NCBI GenBank assembly: GCA_016235025.1
Contig: JACRMV010000002.1
Location: 372,001-436,000 of the forward strand
Direction of reading: 5' to 3'
DNA length: 64,000 nucleotides
From: Rhodocyclales bacterium
GTDB taxonomy: Bacteria > Pseudomonadota > Gammaproteobacteria > Burkholderiales > Rhodocyclaceae
In this document: in pieces, positions 1 through 9,261 of the stretch
Layout: the number at the start of each line of letters is the position of its first letter
Position numbering within the stretch: the first letter of the stretch is position 1
Notes under the pieces: generated by a model
What the model saw: the letters and a program-made list of their open reading frames with translations, nothing else
Database searches by the model: none
What the model was told of the DNA's origin: nothing
Translations under genes and position numbers: made by a program

Positions 1-417
1 CATCTGTTGAATTTTCCGTTGCATGCCGGTGTGCAGCGTTTGGTGCGTGACCTCAACCAGCTTTACCGGGACGCGCCGCCTCTGCATGAACTGGATTTTT
101 CCGCCGATGGGTTTGAGTGGATCGACTGCCACGATATAGATCAGTCGGTGATCAGCTGGCTGCGCCGCGCGCGCGACGGAAGTCATGCCATCGTGGTGCT
201 CAATTTCACGCCGCTGCCGCGTTACGGCTACCGGCTGGGTGTGCCGCAGGCTATCAGGTATGTCGAGCGTCTGAACAGCGATTCCGCATTCTATGGCGGC
301 AGCGGGATGGGGAACGCCGGGTGTGTGCAGGCCGTGGCGCAGGGGTGGATGGGCCGACCGGCGTCGCTGCAACTGACCCTGCCGCCACTGGCGGCGCTGG
401 TGCTGATGCCGGGCTGA
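1..417 (+). CDS. glgB: 1,4-alpha-glucan branching enzyme, C-terminal fragment
   Basis: Only the last roughly 138 codons are in the window; the frame is open from base 1 and the gene begins upstream. The visible part is the all-beta C-terminal domain of GlgB, the glycogen branching enzyme that makes alpha-1,6 branches. It contains the stretch from [11 protein letters not shown] through the typical [18 protein letters not shown] segment and ends in a short hydrophobic tail. Catalytic residues lie outside the window. The gene faces the hydrogenase operon convergently, with about 150 bases between the two stop codons in which I see no gene. Glucokinase further along (11225-12154) would fit a role in glucose and glycogen metabolism, but it is not adjacent. 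Confidence 0.85.
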   Translation, partial: HLLNFPLHAGVQRLVRDLNQLYRDAPPLHELDFSADGFEWIDCHDIDQSVISWLRRARDGSHAIVVLNFTPLPRYGYRLGVPQAIRYVERLNSDSAFYGGSGMGNAGCVQAVAQGWMGRPASLQLTLPPLAALVLMPG

Positions 418-565
418 GCGGAGGTTGTCCCGTTGTGTCCATATCTTTCGGCCGGTGGGGCAATCTCCGCAATCTCCGGTTTGGCGTGAACCTTGAAGCC
501 GTGTCGGTTACATCACAGGGGAAAGACGCAGTAGAGATGCTGCTCCAGGCCAGGAAGATTTCAGG

Positions 566-1615
566 TCAACATATCCTGGGCAGTTGTTCGCCGGAGAGCC
601 AGTCGACGATGCGGCACCCGCCGATGGCAGTGACTGCCTGGACGAAGCAGCGCGGATCTTCCAGCACCTCGCCGATGATGGCGGACTGCGCGCCCAGGGG
701 ATGGGCGTGCATGACTGCAAGAAGATGATGGGCGTCTTCAGGGGCGCAGATGGCGACGAGTTTGCCCTCGTTGGCGACGTAAAGAGGATCGAGTCCGAGA
801 AATTCACATGCAGCCCCGACGGCGGGATTGAGCGGGATCGTTGCTTCGCGCAGCAGCATGCCGGTGCCGGACTGCCTGGCAATCTCGTTCAGCGTGGCCG
901 CCAGTCCGCCGCGCGTCGGATCACGCAGCACACGCAAGGCTGCCCCGCTTTCCAGCATGGTGGCAACGAGGCCATGAAGTGCTGCGGTATCGGAAACAAT
1001 CGGTGCATCGAATGCCAGCCCTTCCCGCCGTGAAAGGATGGCCATGCCGTGATCGCCGATGGTTCCGGAGAGCAGTATCGTGTCGCCGGGCCTCGCCCGG
1101 TCACCGGACAAATGTGTGTCGTTCGTTATCACACCCACGCCGGTAGTCGTGATGAACACGCCATCACCCTTGCCTTGCTCGACAACCTTGGTGTCGCCGG
1201 TTACCACTGGCACTCCTGCAGCCCTGGCGGCTTTTGCCATGGATTCAACGATGCGCTTGAGGTCGGCAAGCGCGAGGCCTTCTTCGAGGATGAAAGATGC
1301 GGAAAGGTAGAGCGGTTTTGCGCCCATCATGGCGACATCATTGATCGTTCCATGTACCGACAGGCAACCGATATCGCCGCCGGGGAAAAACAGCGGCGAA
1401 ACCACATGGCTGTCCGTGGCCATCACCAGCCGCCCATGAGCCTCTGGCAGCACGGCGCCGTCATTGCCCTGTGCCAGGTAGGTATTGCCCAGGGCTGCCA
1501 TGAACAGTTCATCAATCAATTGCGTCATGGCGCGTCCGCCACTGCCATGGTGCATTTCGATGCGGCCGTTCCTGATGTCCAGCGGTCGGCCATAGCCGGG
1601 TTTTGTTAGGGTCAT
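566..1615 (-). CDS. hypE: Hydrogenase maturation factor HypE
   Basis: HypE dehydrates the carbamoyl group received from HypF to give the cyanide ligand of the [NiFe] site. The acceptor is the C-terminal cysteine, and this protein ends in PRIC as the family requires. The PurM-like fold shows in MHHGSGGRAM near the N-terminus, the GNDGAVL and VTGDTKVV segments and RDPTRGGLA. The frame is open further upstream, but an AGGAG sequence on the minus strand sits about 7 bases before the ATG at 1615 and only 1 base before the ATG at 1621, so 1615 is preferred (349 residues). It is the last gene of the hox-hyp operon, about 20 bases after hypD. Confidence 0.95.
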   Translation of the reverse strand: MTLTKPGYGRPLDIRNGRIEMHHGSGGRAMTQLIDELFMAALGNTYLAQGNDGAVLPEAHGRLVMATDSHVVSPLFFPGGDIGCLSVHGTINDVAMMGAKPLYLSASFILEEGLALADLKRIVESMAKAARAAGVPVVTGDTKVVEQGKGDGVFITTTGVGVITNDTHLSGDRARPGDTILLSGTIGDHGMAILSRREGLAFDAPIVSDTAALHGLVATMLESGAALRVLRDPTRGGLAATLNEIARQSGTGMLLREATIPLNPAVGAACEFLGLDPLYVANEGKLVAICAPEDAHHLLAVMHAHPLGAQSAIIGEVLEDPRCFVQAVTAIGGCRIVDWLSGEQLPRIC

Positions 1616-1635
1616 TGGCATGCTCCTGATCGGCG

Positions 1636-2760
1636 CTAGGCTGTCATGATGTCGGTATTCTTGAAGCGGCCATAGGTGTAGTGTGCCGCGCAAGCGCCTT
1701 CCGATGACACCATGCAGGAACCGATCGGATTTTCAGGTGTACATGCCGTGCCGAAAATCTTGCATTCCTGCGGCCGCTTTTCGCCGCGCAGAATGGCGCC
1801 GCATTCGCAGGCCTTGTGGTCGGGTACCGGGCGGTAGTCGAGGCCGAAGCGTAATTCCGCGTCGAATTCGGCAAATGCCGGTCGCAGTTTCAGCGCGCTG
1901 TGCGCAATCGTACCCAGTCCGCGCCACTCGAAGGTATCGCGCAGTTCGAACACGTTGTCCGTCAGGGCCTGTGCCTTGCGATTGCCTTCCACAGTCACTG
2001 CCCGGGTAAATTCGTTTTCGACCTCTGCGCGTCCCGTGTTGATCTGGCGGACCAGCATCAGAATTGCTTGCATTACGTCGAGCGGCTCAAAGCCGGTAAT
2101 GACCACTGGTTTGCCGTAATCCCTGGCGAAAGGCTCATACGGCCGGCTGCCAATCACGGTGGAGACATGCGCCGGACCAACAAAGCCATCGAGCTTTTCC
2201 CCGCCCCGATCGGCAAGGATGGCATGCATCGCGGCAGGCGTCAGCACATGGTTGCATATCACCGAAAAATTTTTCAGCCCCAATGCTTGGGCCTGCTTGA
2301 TGGTAGCCGCCGTCGGCGGCGTGGTCGTTTCGAAGCCGATAGCGAAGAAAACCACCTGTTTTTCCGGCTGGTCTTGCGCCAGCTTGAGCGCATCCATGGG
2401 GGAATACACCATGCGCACATCCGCTCCGCGCGGTCTCGCCTTGAGCAGCGACATGCCATCGGAGGCTGGTACACGCAGGCAATCGCCATAGGCGCAGAGC
2501 GTGATCTTGTGCTCCAGCACCAGCCGGATGGCCTGGTCGATGCGACCTGTCGGCAGTACGCATACCGGGCAGCCGGGGCCGTGAATCATACGGATGTTGG
2601 CCGGCAACAAGTCGGCGAGGCCATGGCGCGAGATGGCGTGAGTATGGCCACCGCAGAATTCCATCAGGTTGTAATGACAGACGCTGTGCGCTTCACGCGC
2701 AATGCTGGCGGCGATGTTTCTCGCCAGAGCGCCATTGCGAAATTCGTCGATGTATTTCAA
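1636..2760 (-). CDS. hypD: Hydrogenase maturation factor HypD
   Basis: HypD is the iron-sulfur scaffold that, with HypC, assembles the Fe(CN)2CO unit of [NiFe] hydrogenases. The 374-residue protein has the family signatures: [10 protein letters not shown] near residue 35, [15 protein letters not shown] near residue 63, GFETTTPP in the middle and a cysteine-rich C-terminus ([19 protein letters not shown] and following cysteines) that binds the [4Fe-4S] cluster. Its start overlaps the hypC stop by 4 bases (ATGA), which suggests translational coupling. Length and motifs are normal for the family. Confidence 0.97.
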   Translation of the reverse strand: MKYIDEFRNGALARNIAASIAREAHSVCHYNLMEFCGGHTHAISRHGLADLLPANIRMIHGPGCPVCVLPTGRIDQAIRLVLEHKITLCAYGDCLRVPASDGMSLLKARPRGADVRMVYSPMDALKLAQDQPEKQVVFFAIGFETTTPPTAATIKQAQALGLKNFSVICNHVLTPAAMHAILADRGGEKLDGFVGPAHVSTVIGSRPYEPFARDYGKPVVITGFEPLDVMQAILMLVRQINTGRAEVENEFTRAVTVEGNRKAQALTDNVFELRDTFEWRGLGTIAHSALKLRPAFAEFDAELRFGLDYRPVPDHKACECGAILRGEKRPQECKIFGTACTPENPIGSCMVSSEGACAAHYTYGRFKNTDIMTA

Positions 2761-2990
2761 AACGGGTCATTCTCCAGCATCTGCACTTCGGCGAACAGCG
2801 CCAAAGTGCGGTCGGCTTCATCCCGATCAAGTTTTTGCAGGGCGTAGCCGACATGCACGATGACGTAATCACCAACTGCAATATCGTCTACCAGCGCCAG
2901 CGATATCTCTTTGCGCACCCCGCCCAGATTGACAATCGCCATGTCAGCGCCGGTAATTTGTTCGATGCGAGCCGGAATGGCCAGGCACAT
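2757..2990 (-). CDS. hypC: Hydrogenase assembly chaperone HypC
   Basis: This small chaperone (77 residues) carries the Fe(CN)2CO group from the HypCD complex to the hydrogenase large-subunit precursor. It begins MCLAIPARI, so the essential cysteine 2 is present after removal of the initiator methionine. The core [29 protein letters not shown] is the standard OB-fold sequence. It lies between the short hypF and hypD, with 2 bases to hypF and a 4-base overlap with hypD. It could equally be called HupF/HypC; its linkage to HoxH makes HoxH the likely client. Confidence 0.95.
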   Translation of the reverse strand: MCLAIPARIEQITGADMAIVNLGGVRKEISLALVDDIAVGDYVIVHVGYALQKLDRDEADRTLALFAEVQMLENDPF

Positions 2991-2992
2991 AT

Positions 2993-4096
2993 TCAGTTTC
3001 CTTCATTGTGATGGAGGGCGACCCAGGCCTGCCCCAGAGACAGACCGCTGTCGCCAGGTGACAACTGCCGTGCCGTCAACACCTGGATATTGTTTTTTTG
3101 CAAAATTTGCGACAGCTGCTGCAACAAATTTTGATTCAGGAAACAGCCGCCGCCGCAGGCAACTGTGCGTATGCCATGCCTGGAGGAGGCCTGCCGCACC
3201 CATTCCGCCAGTCCGGCCGCCAGCGTGGCGTGAAACACGGCGGCACCATAGCCTGCATCGCAGCCGTCCGCCAGCGTGGACAGCAGAGGGCGAAAATCCA
3301 GTGAATCATCGATTCGGTAGCACTGCGCCACCGGGGGTACTGCGCCGTGGCGTTCCGCCAGTTGCTGTAGCAGCATCGCGGCTTCCCCTTCAAACCGTTG
3401 AACTTGACACACATCGAGCAACCCAGCCGCTGCATCGAACAGGCGACCCATGCTGGACGTGAAGGGACAGTTGAAGCCTTGGCGCAGCATGGTGTTGACG
3501 GTGGCCGCAGCGGGTTGGGTGGCAAAGCGTTCTGTGACTTCATCGCCTCTCTCCAGCGCATGCAGTGCGGAGGCGGCCATGCGCCAGGGTTCGCGTGCGG
3601 CGCGGTCGCCACCCGGCAGCCGCAAGCGGTACAAATGATCCAGTCGTTCAAAGCGGCTACCGTCCACCATGAGCAGTTCCCCACCCCATGCCTCGCCATC
3701 GTCGCCCAGTCCGAAGCCGTCCAGCGCCAGGCCGAGCACCGGGCCGGTATGACCATGCTCGGCGCAAACCGAGGCGATATGCGCATGATGGTGCTGCACG
3801 CCGATCGCGATGCCGCCGTGACGTGCGGTAATCTCGTGCGCCAGCCGGGTGCTGAAGAAGTCCGGATGCAGGTCGTGTGCGATCAAGCGCGGCGTCACTG
3901 CAAGCGAGCGGCACATATCCTCCAGGGTACTTTCCAGGGCCGCACAGTTTTCGGCAAGGTCGAGGTCGCCGATCACAGGCGAGATGTGGGCCTCGGCGCC
4001 CCGCGTTACGCATACCGTGTTCTTGAGGCCGCCGCCCAGCGCTACCACGTCTGTGGCTGGCTTCACGAGCGGGATGATCGTCGGCTCTGGCATCAT
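2993..4096 (-). CDS. hypF: Short HypF: carbamoyltransferase (Kae1-like) domain only
   Basis: Full HypF proteins are about 750 residues: acylphosphatase, zinc fingers, YrdC-like domain and Kae1-like carbamoyltransferase. This protein has 367 residues and holds only the last part. Family motifs are intact: [13 protein letters not shown], the metal-binding [29 protein letters not shown] and the glycine-rich [14 protein letters not shown]. The gene fits tightly between hypB (15 bases away) and hypC (2 bases), with no remnant of the missing domains, so the short form looks genuine. Ralstonia eutropha has a comparable short HypF1. Two adjacent ATGs (4096 and 4093) could start it, and no strong Shine-Dalgarno is visible. 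Carbamoyl adenylate would have to come from another protein, such as a full HypF elsewhere. Confidence 0.9.
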   Translation of the reverse strand: MMPEPTIIPLVKPATDVVALGGGLKNTVCVTRGAEAHISPVIGDLDLAENCAALESTLEDMCRSLAVTPRLIAHDLHPDFFSTRLAHEITARHGGIAIGVQHHHAHIASVCAEHGHTGPVLGLALDGFGLGDDGEAWGGELLMVDGSRFERLDHLYRLRLPGGDRAAREPWRMAASALHALERGDEVTERFATQPAAATVNTMLRQGFNCPFTSSMGRLFDAAAGLLDVCQVQRFEGEAAMLLQQLAERHGAVPPVAQCYRIDDSLDFRPLLSTLADGCDAGYGAAVFHATLAAGLAEWVRQASSRHGIRTVACGGGCFLNQNLLQQLSQILQKNNIQVLTARQLSPGDSGLSLGQAWVALHHNEGN

Positions 4097-4111
4097 GGAA
4101 TTTCGGCGCTG

Positions 4112-5047
4112 TCAGCGCAGTTGCGTTTCTGGCTCCACGACGTGGCGGCTGCCGATGATTTCCTGCCGCCGGAGCAGGATCGCATCATGCGCGCGCGCGA
4201 TCCAGGAGAGCCACCCGTCGAAGCCTTCACCAGTTTTGGCCGAAAGGGAAATGATCTCGATCGATGGATTGATACGCCGGGCGTTGGCGATGGCGCGCTC
4301 CACATCGAAATCCACATAAGGCAGCAGGTCGCATTTGTTGAGCAGCAGCAGGTGTGCGACCCGAAACATGTCGGGGTATTTCAGCGGCTTGTCCTCGCCT
4401 TCCGTCACCGACAGGAGGGTGACTTTGGCCGCCTCGCCAAGATCGAATGCGGCAGGGCAGACCAGGTTGCCGACGTTCTCGATGAACAGCAGCGATGCCT
4501 CTTTTGCGTCCAGTCGTGCCAGCGCGCGACCGACCATGGAGGCGTCCAGGTGGCAGCCTTTGCCGGTATTGACCTGCACCGCCGGGGTCCCGGTGTGCCG
4601 GATGCGTTCGGCATCAACGCTGGTTTGCTGGTCGCCTTCGATCACCGCCAGTGGTGTTCTTCCCTGCAAGGCCTCGATCGTGCGCACCAGCAGGGAAGTC
4701 TTGCCTGAGCCCGGGCTCGACATCAGGTTGAGCGCCAACACACCCTGCTCCTGAAAGCGTTGGCGGTTGGCCGCGGCAAAATTGCTGTTCTTCGCCAGAA
4801 TGTCACGTTCGATTCGCAGCATGCGGGACTGCGTCATTCCTGGCGCATGGCTGTGTGCCGCTCCCAGGCCGAAATGCAGCAGACCATGGTCGTGATCGTG
4901 TGAATGGACATGGATGACGTTGCCTGGATGATTGTGCACATGCCGGTAAACCTTGCCATCGGGGGCGACATGGTCATGTGCAGGCAGGTCGGCGTCCTGC
5001 CCTTCGATATGTATTTCACTCGTTCCGCAACCGCAGGTCGTACACAT
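4112..5047 (-). CDS. hypB: Nickel-inserting GTPase HypB
   Basis: HypB works with HypA to insert nickel into the hydrogenase large subunit using GTP hydrolysis. The protein (311 residues) starts MCTTCGCG, the high-affinity CxxCGC nickel motif. A His-rich segment follows at about residues 24-68 ([21 protein letters not shown]), a nickel-storage feature of many HypB proteins. The GTPase domain has its P-loop at SSPGSGKTS and a later NKCDLLPY guanine-specificity motif. It is 3 bases from hypA, in the usual hypA-hypB order. Confidence 0.97.
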   Translation of the reverse strand: MCTTCGCGTSEIHIEGQDADLPAHDHVAPDGKVYRHVHNHPGNVIHVHSHDHDHGLLHFGLGAAHSHAPGMTQSRMLRIERDILAKNSNFAAANRQRFQEQGVLALNLMSSPGSGKTSLLVRTIEALQGRTPLAVIEGDQQTSVDAERIRHTGTPAVQVNTGKGCHLDASMVGRALARLDAKEASLLFIENVGNLVCPAAFDLGEAAKVTLLSVTEGEDKPLKYPDMFRVAHLLLLNKCDLLPYVDFDVERAIANARRINPSIEIISLSAKTGEGFDGWLSWIARAHDAILLRRQEIIGSRHVVEPETQLR

Positions 5048-5050
5048 GAT

Positions 5051-5392
5051 TCACTCCACCTCCAGTTCTTTTACCTGCATCCCCGTGCCGCCATTGGGCT
5101 GGAGATGATAACTGCCGCATTGCGGGCAGGTAGCGAGCTGGTCGGCCATGGGTACGGTCGCCGCGCAATGCGTGCACCAGCCGCTCCCGGGCACTTCAAT
5201 GATTTTCAGGGCGGCATTCTCAGCAATGCTACCTTGGACTACCGCATCGAAACAGAAACGCATGGCCTCGGTTTCCACTGCGGCGAGTTGCCCGATTTCC
5301 AGCACCACGCTTCGTACCTGCCTGAACCCCTGCTCGTGCGCGGCCTCCTCGATGATTTGCAGAATGTTTTCCATCAGCGATAGTTCATGCAT
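5051..5392 (-). CDS. hypA: Nickel-delivery protein HypA
   Basis: This 113-residue nickel metallochaperone starts MHELSLMENIL, so the His2 nickel ligand is present. The C-terminal half has two CxxC pairs (CTHC and CPQC) that form the structural zinc site. It pairs with HypB for nickel insertion into HoxH. The stop is 3 bases before hypB and the start lies 1 base after the hupE stop, so the genes are almost certainly cotranscribed. Length and motifs are normal. Confidence 0.96.
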   Translation of the reverse strand: MHELSLMENILQIIEEAAHEQGFRQVRSVVLEIGQLAAVETEAMRFCFDAVVQGSIAENAALKIIEVPGSGWCTHCAATVPMADQLATCPQCGSYHLQPNGGTGMQVKELEVE

Positions 5393-5393
5393 G

Positions 5394-5966
5394 TCATGTC
5401 ACGGCGTAATAGATGCCGCTCAAGGTAATGGCCATGCCGGCGAAGCGGACGAGCTGTTGTTTGATGAGGCATGCCATTCCGATGCCCAGGCCATGCAGTA
5501 ATACGCTTGCCAACGCAAACCCGGCGCTGTAAATCAGGGTGTCGCTGGATAAAGGCATTTCGGCGCCATGCGCATGGCCATGAAATATCGCGAAGAAGCC
5601 GACAATGACCATGCTGGCCCATACCTGCAACCTGCAGGCGCTGGCAATCAGCAGTCCCAGTACGAGCAGCGAAGCGGATATCCCCTGCTCCACGCAGGGT
5701 AGCGGCCAACCCGCCAAGGCGACTGCTCCGCCACCCAGCATCAACGTAACGAACGCCATCGGCATCAGCCAAACCGAACGCCCACCAGTTAGCGCTGCCC
5801 AGAGGCCAACCGCCACCATGGCCAGCAGGTGATCCAGTCCCGAGAAGGGGTGGCTGACGCCCGTCCAGAGACCGCTGACATATCCCGTTCCGGCATGCGC
5901 CCACACTGCTGGCGGCATCGCGGCCGCCAGCATGGCAACCCAGCGCATCGATTTTTTTCTGCTCAT
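5394..5966 (-). CDS. hupE: HupE/UreJ family nickel permease
   Basis: The protein has 190 residues, a cleavable-looking N-terminal signal (ending near PPAVWA) and about six membrane segments. The HupE/UreJ signature HPFSGLDHLLAMVAVGLWA follows the signal, and a second conserved segment, FAIFHGHAHGAEMP, contains the His cluster expected for nickel transport across the inner membrane. Placed between the protease gene and hypA in a nickel-enzyme operon, its probable job is nickel supply for HoxH. A cobalt role is possible for the family but not suggested here. Confidence 0.92.
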   Translation of the reverse strand: MSRKKSMRWVAMLAAAMPPAVWAHAGTGYVSGLWTGVSHPFSGLDHLLAMVAVGLWAALTGGRSVWLMPMAFVTLMLGGGAVALAGWPLPCVEQGISASLLVLGLLIASACRLQVWASMVIVGFFAIFHGHAHGAEMPLSSDTLIYSAGFALASVLLHGLGIGMACLIKQQLVRFAGMAITLSGIYYAVT

Positions 5967-5979
5967 GCTGCATGCTCCT

Positions 5980-6504
5980 TCATGATTTTTCGTCCTGTGC
6001 CTCGCTATTCACAGAAATCCTCGCCATCTCGCGCCATGGATGCGGTGCGGGCCCTGCGAACAGCTGTTGGCAAAATTCAAACGCTTCTTCAAAGTGCTGT
6101 GCTGCCAAGGATGAAAGCGGGGCGCCTAACTCGAAGGCCACACCGGCCACGCACAGGATGAAGGCCGGGGGTGGTGTGACATCGTGCACCATGGCGTGAA
6201 TTCCCAGCAGGGTTTCCGGCGCCACGGCATGGCTGGTATGCCCATCCAGCCGCTTTGCCCTGGCTTCCTGGAAGCTGAACGGCGCACAAGTCCCCTGTCC
6301 CGCATCGAGGAACAGCACCAGCTCGCGATCCTTGATATCCAGCGTATGTTCTATCTGCAATTGAAATTCCTCGATGATCTCTACCCGGCCTTCCATGTTG
6401 GCTGCCCTCATCCAGTCACCCAGGCGGCGCGCCAGCAGCGGCCCCAGCGCGTCGTCGCCACGGCTTTCGTTGCCGATGGCCAGCACCAGTATTGGTTTCG
6501 GCAT
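5980..6504 (-). CDS. hoxW: Hydrogenase maturation protease for HoxH
   Basis: The M52-family endopeptidase cuts off the C-terminal peptide of the large subunit after nickel insertion. The protein starts MPKPILVLAIGNESRGDDALGP, with the acidic nickel-sensing residues of the family, and continues with a LFLDAGQG segment. The frame is open far upstream, inside hoxH, but the ATG at 6504 begins exactly where homology begins and is 2 bases after the hoxH stop, so it is taken as the start (174 residues). Its client is inferred from position: it directly follows hoxH, as hoxW does in the Ralstonia SH operon. Confidence 0.9.
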   Translation of the reverse strand: MPKPILVLAIGNESRGDDALGPLLARRLGDWMRAANMEGRVEIIEEFQLQIEHTLDIKDRELVLFLDAGQGTCAPFSFQEARAKRLDGHTSHAVAPETLLGIHAMVHDVTPPPAFILCVAGVAFELGAPLSSLAAQHFEEAFEFCQQLFAGPAPHPWREMARISVNSEAQDEKS

Positions 6505-6506
6505 GG

Positions 6507-7991
6507 TCAGGCGCAAAATTTGCCAGCGGCCGACTTGGTCAGCCGGCTGACTTCGCACCCCCCGGCGTCCAGCAGCGTGACTTCCAGCGGCATCTTTCCC
6601 AGCGCATGGGTGGCACAGGACAGGCAGGGGTCGAAGGCGCGGATGGCCACTTCGATGTGGTTGAGCAGATCGGGCGTCACTTCCTGCCCATGCAGGTAGC
6701 GCCGCGCCACCTGACGCACTGCCTCGTTCATCGGCTGGTTGTTGCTGGTGGTGGAAACGATCAGGTTGCACATGGTGACGAGATCATCTTCGCCCACCTG
6801 GTAGTGGTGGAACAGGGTGCCGCGCGGCGCTTCGATGACGCCGACTCCTTCACGCCGGCGCTCGCCATGGGCCATCCGCTCGCCATCCAGAATGGCATCG
6901 TCGTGCAGCAAATCCTTGATGACTTCGACTGCATGCAGCATCTCGATCATGCGCGTCCAGTGATATGCCAGCGGGCCGTGAAAAGGTACGCCTCCGGCAT
7001 AATCGATAAAGACGCGACGCTCGGCCTCGGCGAATGGTGTCGGAATGGAATCGCAATTCTGCACACGCGCCAATGGACCCACCTTGTACCAGCCGCGTTT
7101 TTCGCCAAGCGACCTGATGAAGGGAAATTTCATGTAAGTCCAGGACTTGACTCCCTCGGCAATCATCTTTTGGTAGTCCTGGTAATCGACCCCATCGAAA
7201 ATGAGCCGGCCGTCTTCATCGCGCGCACGCAGCTTGCCATGATAGAGATCCATCTCGCCGTCATTGCCTACCAGCGACATGATGCTGGAGCGGAATAATC
7301 CGAAGCTGTCGTACAGCGCCGGATTCGCCTCGTGCAGTTGTTGTGCCAGATGCACTGCGGTGCGGCTCCAGTCGATCATCTGGTAAATGTTTTGCAGCAG
7401 TTCGTCACGTTCGGCGAGGGTGATGACCTTGTTGACGCCGCCCGGGATGGCGCCGGTGCCATGGATGCGTTTGCCGGCCGTGATGCGAATGACTTCCTGG
7501 CCGAATTTACGCAGCAGCACGCCCTGTCTGGCAATCTCCGGATACTTCTCCGCCACGCCGACAATATTGCGCTTGGCGACGTCAGAATCAAAACCGAACA
7601 ATAAATCGGGCGAACTCAGGTGGAAAAAATGCAGCGCGTGTGACTGCATGATTTGCCCGTAGTGCATCAGGCGCCGGATTTTCTCGGCCGTCGGCGTCAG
7701 GTGTTCGATTCCCAGTACCTGGTCAAAGGCCTTGGCCGCCGCCAGATGGTGCGACACCGGGCAGATACCACACAGACGTTGCACCATCACCGGCACTTCC
7801 CAATAGGGACGGCCCTGGATAAATTTTTCGAAGCCGCGGAATTCGACGATATGCAGGCGAACCTGATGCACCTTGTTGTCGGCATCGAGCAGGATGGTGA
7901 CCTTGCCGTGGCCTTCTACGCGCGATACCGGATCGATGGCGACGCGGCGCAGCTTCTCGGGATGTTCTGCGGTTTCCAGTGAAGTTGTCAT
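6507..7991 (-). CDS. hoxH: NAD-reducing [NiFe] hydrogenase large subunit HoxH
   Basis: HoxH carries the NiFe active site of the soluble, bidirectional (group 3d) hydrogenase. Both nickel-ligating motifs are present: RLCGICPVSHH near residue 72 and DPCLSCATHALG near the C-terminus. The roughly 30 residues after that histidine are the extension removed by the protease. The protein has 494 residues, normal for HoxH. A good ribosome site (GAGGA) precedes the ATG at 7991. It lies 9 bases after hoxY and 2 before hoxW. The bypass-type RxCGxCxxxH motif matches group 3d rather than membrane-bound uptake enzymes. Confidence 0.97.
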   Translation of the reverse strand: MTTSLETAEHPEKLRRVAIDPVSRVEGHGKVTILLDADNKVHQVRLHIVEFRGFEKFIQGRPYWEVPVMVQRLCGICPVSHHLAAAKAFDQVLGIEHLTPTAEKIRRLMHYGQIMQSHALHFFHLSSPDLLFGFDSDVAKRNIVGVAEKYPEIARQGVLLRKFGQEVIRITAGKRIHGTGAIPGGVNKVITLAERDELLQNIYQMIDWSRTAVHLAQQLHEANPALYDSFGLFRSSIMSLVGNDGEMDLYHGKLRARDEDGRLIFDGVDYQDYQKMIAEGVKSWTYMKFPFIRSLGEKRGWYKVGPLARVQNCDSIPTPFAEAERRVFIDYAGGVPFHGPLAYHWTRMIEMLHAVEVIKDLLHDDAILDGERMAHGERRREGVGVIEAPRGTLFHHYQVGEDDLVTMCNLIVSTTSNNQPMNEAVRQVARRYLHGQEVTPDLLNHIEVAIRAFDPCLSCATHALGKMPLEVTLLDAGGCEVSRLTKSAAGKFCA

Positions 7992-8000
7992 CGTTCGTCC

Positions 8001-8543
8001 TCAATCGTAGTGCAGCAGCGCATGTCCCAGTACCGGCTGGCGTCCGGCCAGCAGAGCGGTCAGCACTTCCCAGATCGTGTCGGCGGAGGGAGGGCAGCCA
8101 GGGATGAAGTAATCCACCGTGACTACCTCGTGGATTGGATGCACTTTGTTGAGCGGCAGGGGCAATTCCGGATCGTTGGGGATCACGCCATTATGCAGGC
8201 CGGGATTGGTGTGATAGACCTCTTCCAGAATGGCTGCAAGCGGAATCGGGTTGCGTTGTGCCGGCAGTCCGCCGTTGATGGCGCATGCGCCCACCGCCAC
8301 CAGCACCTTGCAATGGCGACGAAAGTTGCGCAGTACATGCACGTTTTCGGCATTGCACAGGCCGCCCTCGATCAAGCCAATGCTGCATTGGCCGATTTCC
8401 TTGATGTCGGTCAGCGGCGAGCGATCGAATTCCACATGCTCGATCAGCTCGAACAGTCGCTCGTCGATGTCCAGGAACGACATGTGGCAGCCGAAACAAC
8501 CGGCCAGCGATACTGTCGCGATCTTGAGTTTTTCCTGCGCCAT
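8001..8543 (-). CDS. hoxY: NAD-reducing hydrogenase small subunit HoxY
   Basis: HoxY is the small hydrogenase-module subunit, holding one [4Fe-4S] cluster next to the NiFe site. It has 180 residues from the ATG at 8543, which follows the hoxU stop by a single base. The cluster ligands are visible in AGCFGCHMSFLD near residue 15, VGACAINGG, and PGCPPSADTIW near the C-terminus. The frame is open upstream in hoxU, but homology begins at MAQEKLKIATVSL. Without a twin-arginine signal, the enzyme is cytoplasmic. Confidence 0.96.
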   Translation of the reverse strand: MAQEKLKIATVSLAGCFGCHMSFLDIDERLFELIEHVEFDRSPLTDIKEIGQCSIGLIEGGLCNAENVHVLRNFRRHCKVLVAVGACAINGGLPAQRNPIPLAAILEEVYHTNPGLHNGVIPNDPELPLPLNKVHPIHEVVTVDYFIPGCPPSADTIWEVLTALLAGRQPVLGHALLHYD

Positions 8544-8544
8544 G

Positions 8545-9261
8545 TCAGCTTTCTTTTCGCGCCAGGCGTGAGTCGACATAAGCGTCGATCGGCTGCTTGT
8601 CGAAAGTGCGCTCGCCAATCGGTACGGCAAAGCCGCGCTTCTTGGGCAGGATGACTCCGACCGGACAGACATGGGCTGCCTTGTCCGTGGCGCTGAAATC
8701 GGTATCGGCAAGCCTGCCCGACCTGGCATTGACAATCAGATGGGTTTGGGCGCCGCGTCCGGCCAGCGCAAATACATTCTTGCCGTCCACGTCGCGACTG
8801 GCGCGCACGCAGAGCGAACACAGGATGCAGCGATTGAGATCGAGCAGATAGTCGTCGTGCGATGCATCCAGCGGCCGGTTGGGGAAAAAGTGGTCATAGT
8901 GCGTAGTCATCATGCCGAGGTGATAGGCCGTGGCCTGTAACTGGCAGTCACCGCTCTTTTCACATGAAGGGCAGAAGTGGTTGCCTTCGACGAACAGCAT
9001 CTGCGTCAGCGCACGGCGTTCGGCGTTGAGCTGTTCGGTCTCGCTCTCCACCACCATGCCCTCGGCCGGCTGCAGGGTGCAGGACGCTGTCTGGTGGCCG
9101 CTCACCACTACCGTGCATAGCTTGCATGAACCATGCGGCTTGAATTCCGGGTGATGGCACAGGTGCGGGATGTAATAACCCGCATCCAGTGCGGCCTGGA
9201 TGATAGTCTGGCCATCCTTGAACGGGATGGTTTTGCCATCCAGGGTAAACGTCTTGCTCAT
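8545..9261 (-). CDS. hoxU: Diaphorase-module iron-sulfur subunit HoxU
   Basis: HoxU resembles the N-terminal part of NuoG and relays electrons between HoxF and HoxY. The 238-residue protein has an N-terminal [2Fe-2S] ferredoxin domain (HGSCKLCTVVV), a His-Cys-ligated cluster region (HFCPSCEKSGDC) and a ferredoxin-like CILCSLCVRAS with a later CPVG. The ATG at 9261 overlaps the hoxF stop by 4 bases, and homology starts there, so the longer open frame is ignored. The order hoxF-U-Y-H is the standard SH layout. Confidence 0.96.
   Translation of the reverse strand: MSKTFTLDGKTIPFKDGQTIIQAALDAGYYIPHLCHHPEFKPHGSCKLCTVVVSGHQTASCTLQPAEGMVVESETEQLNAERRALTQMLFVEGNHFCPSCEKSGDCQLQATAYHLGMMTTHYDHFFPNRPLDASHDDYLLDLNRCILCSLCVRASRDVDGKNVFALAGRGAQTHLIVNARSGRLADTDFSATDKAAHVCPVGVILPKKRGFAVPIGERTFDKQPIDAYVDSRLARKES

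Noticed and set aside
418-565. A terminator between glgB and hypE
   Set aside because: I saw no convincing stem with a T run on either strand in this interval.
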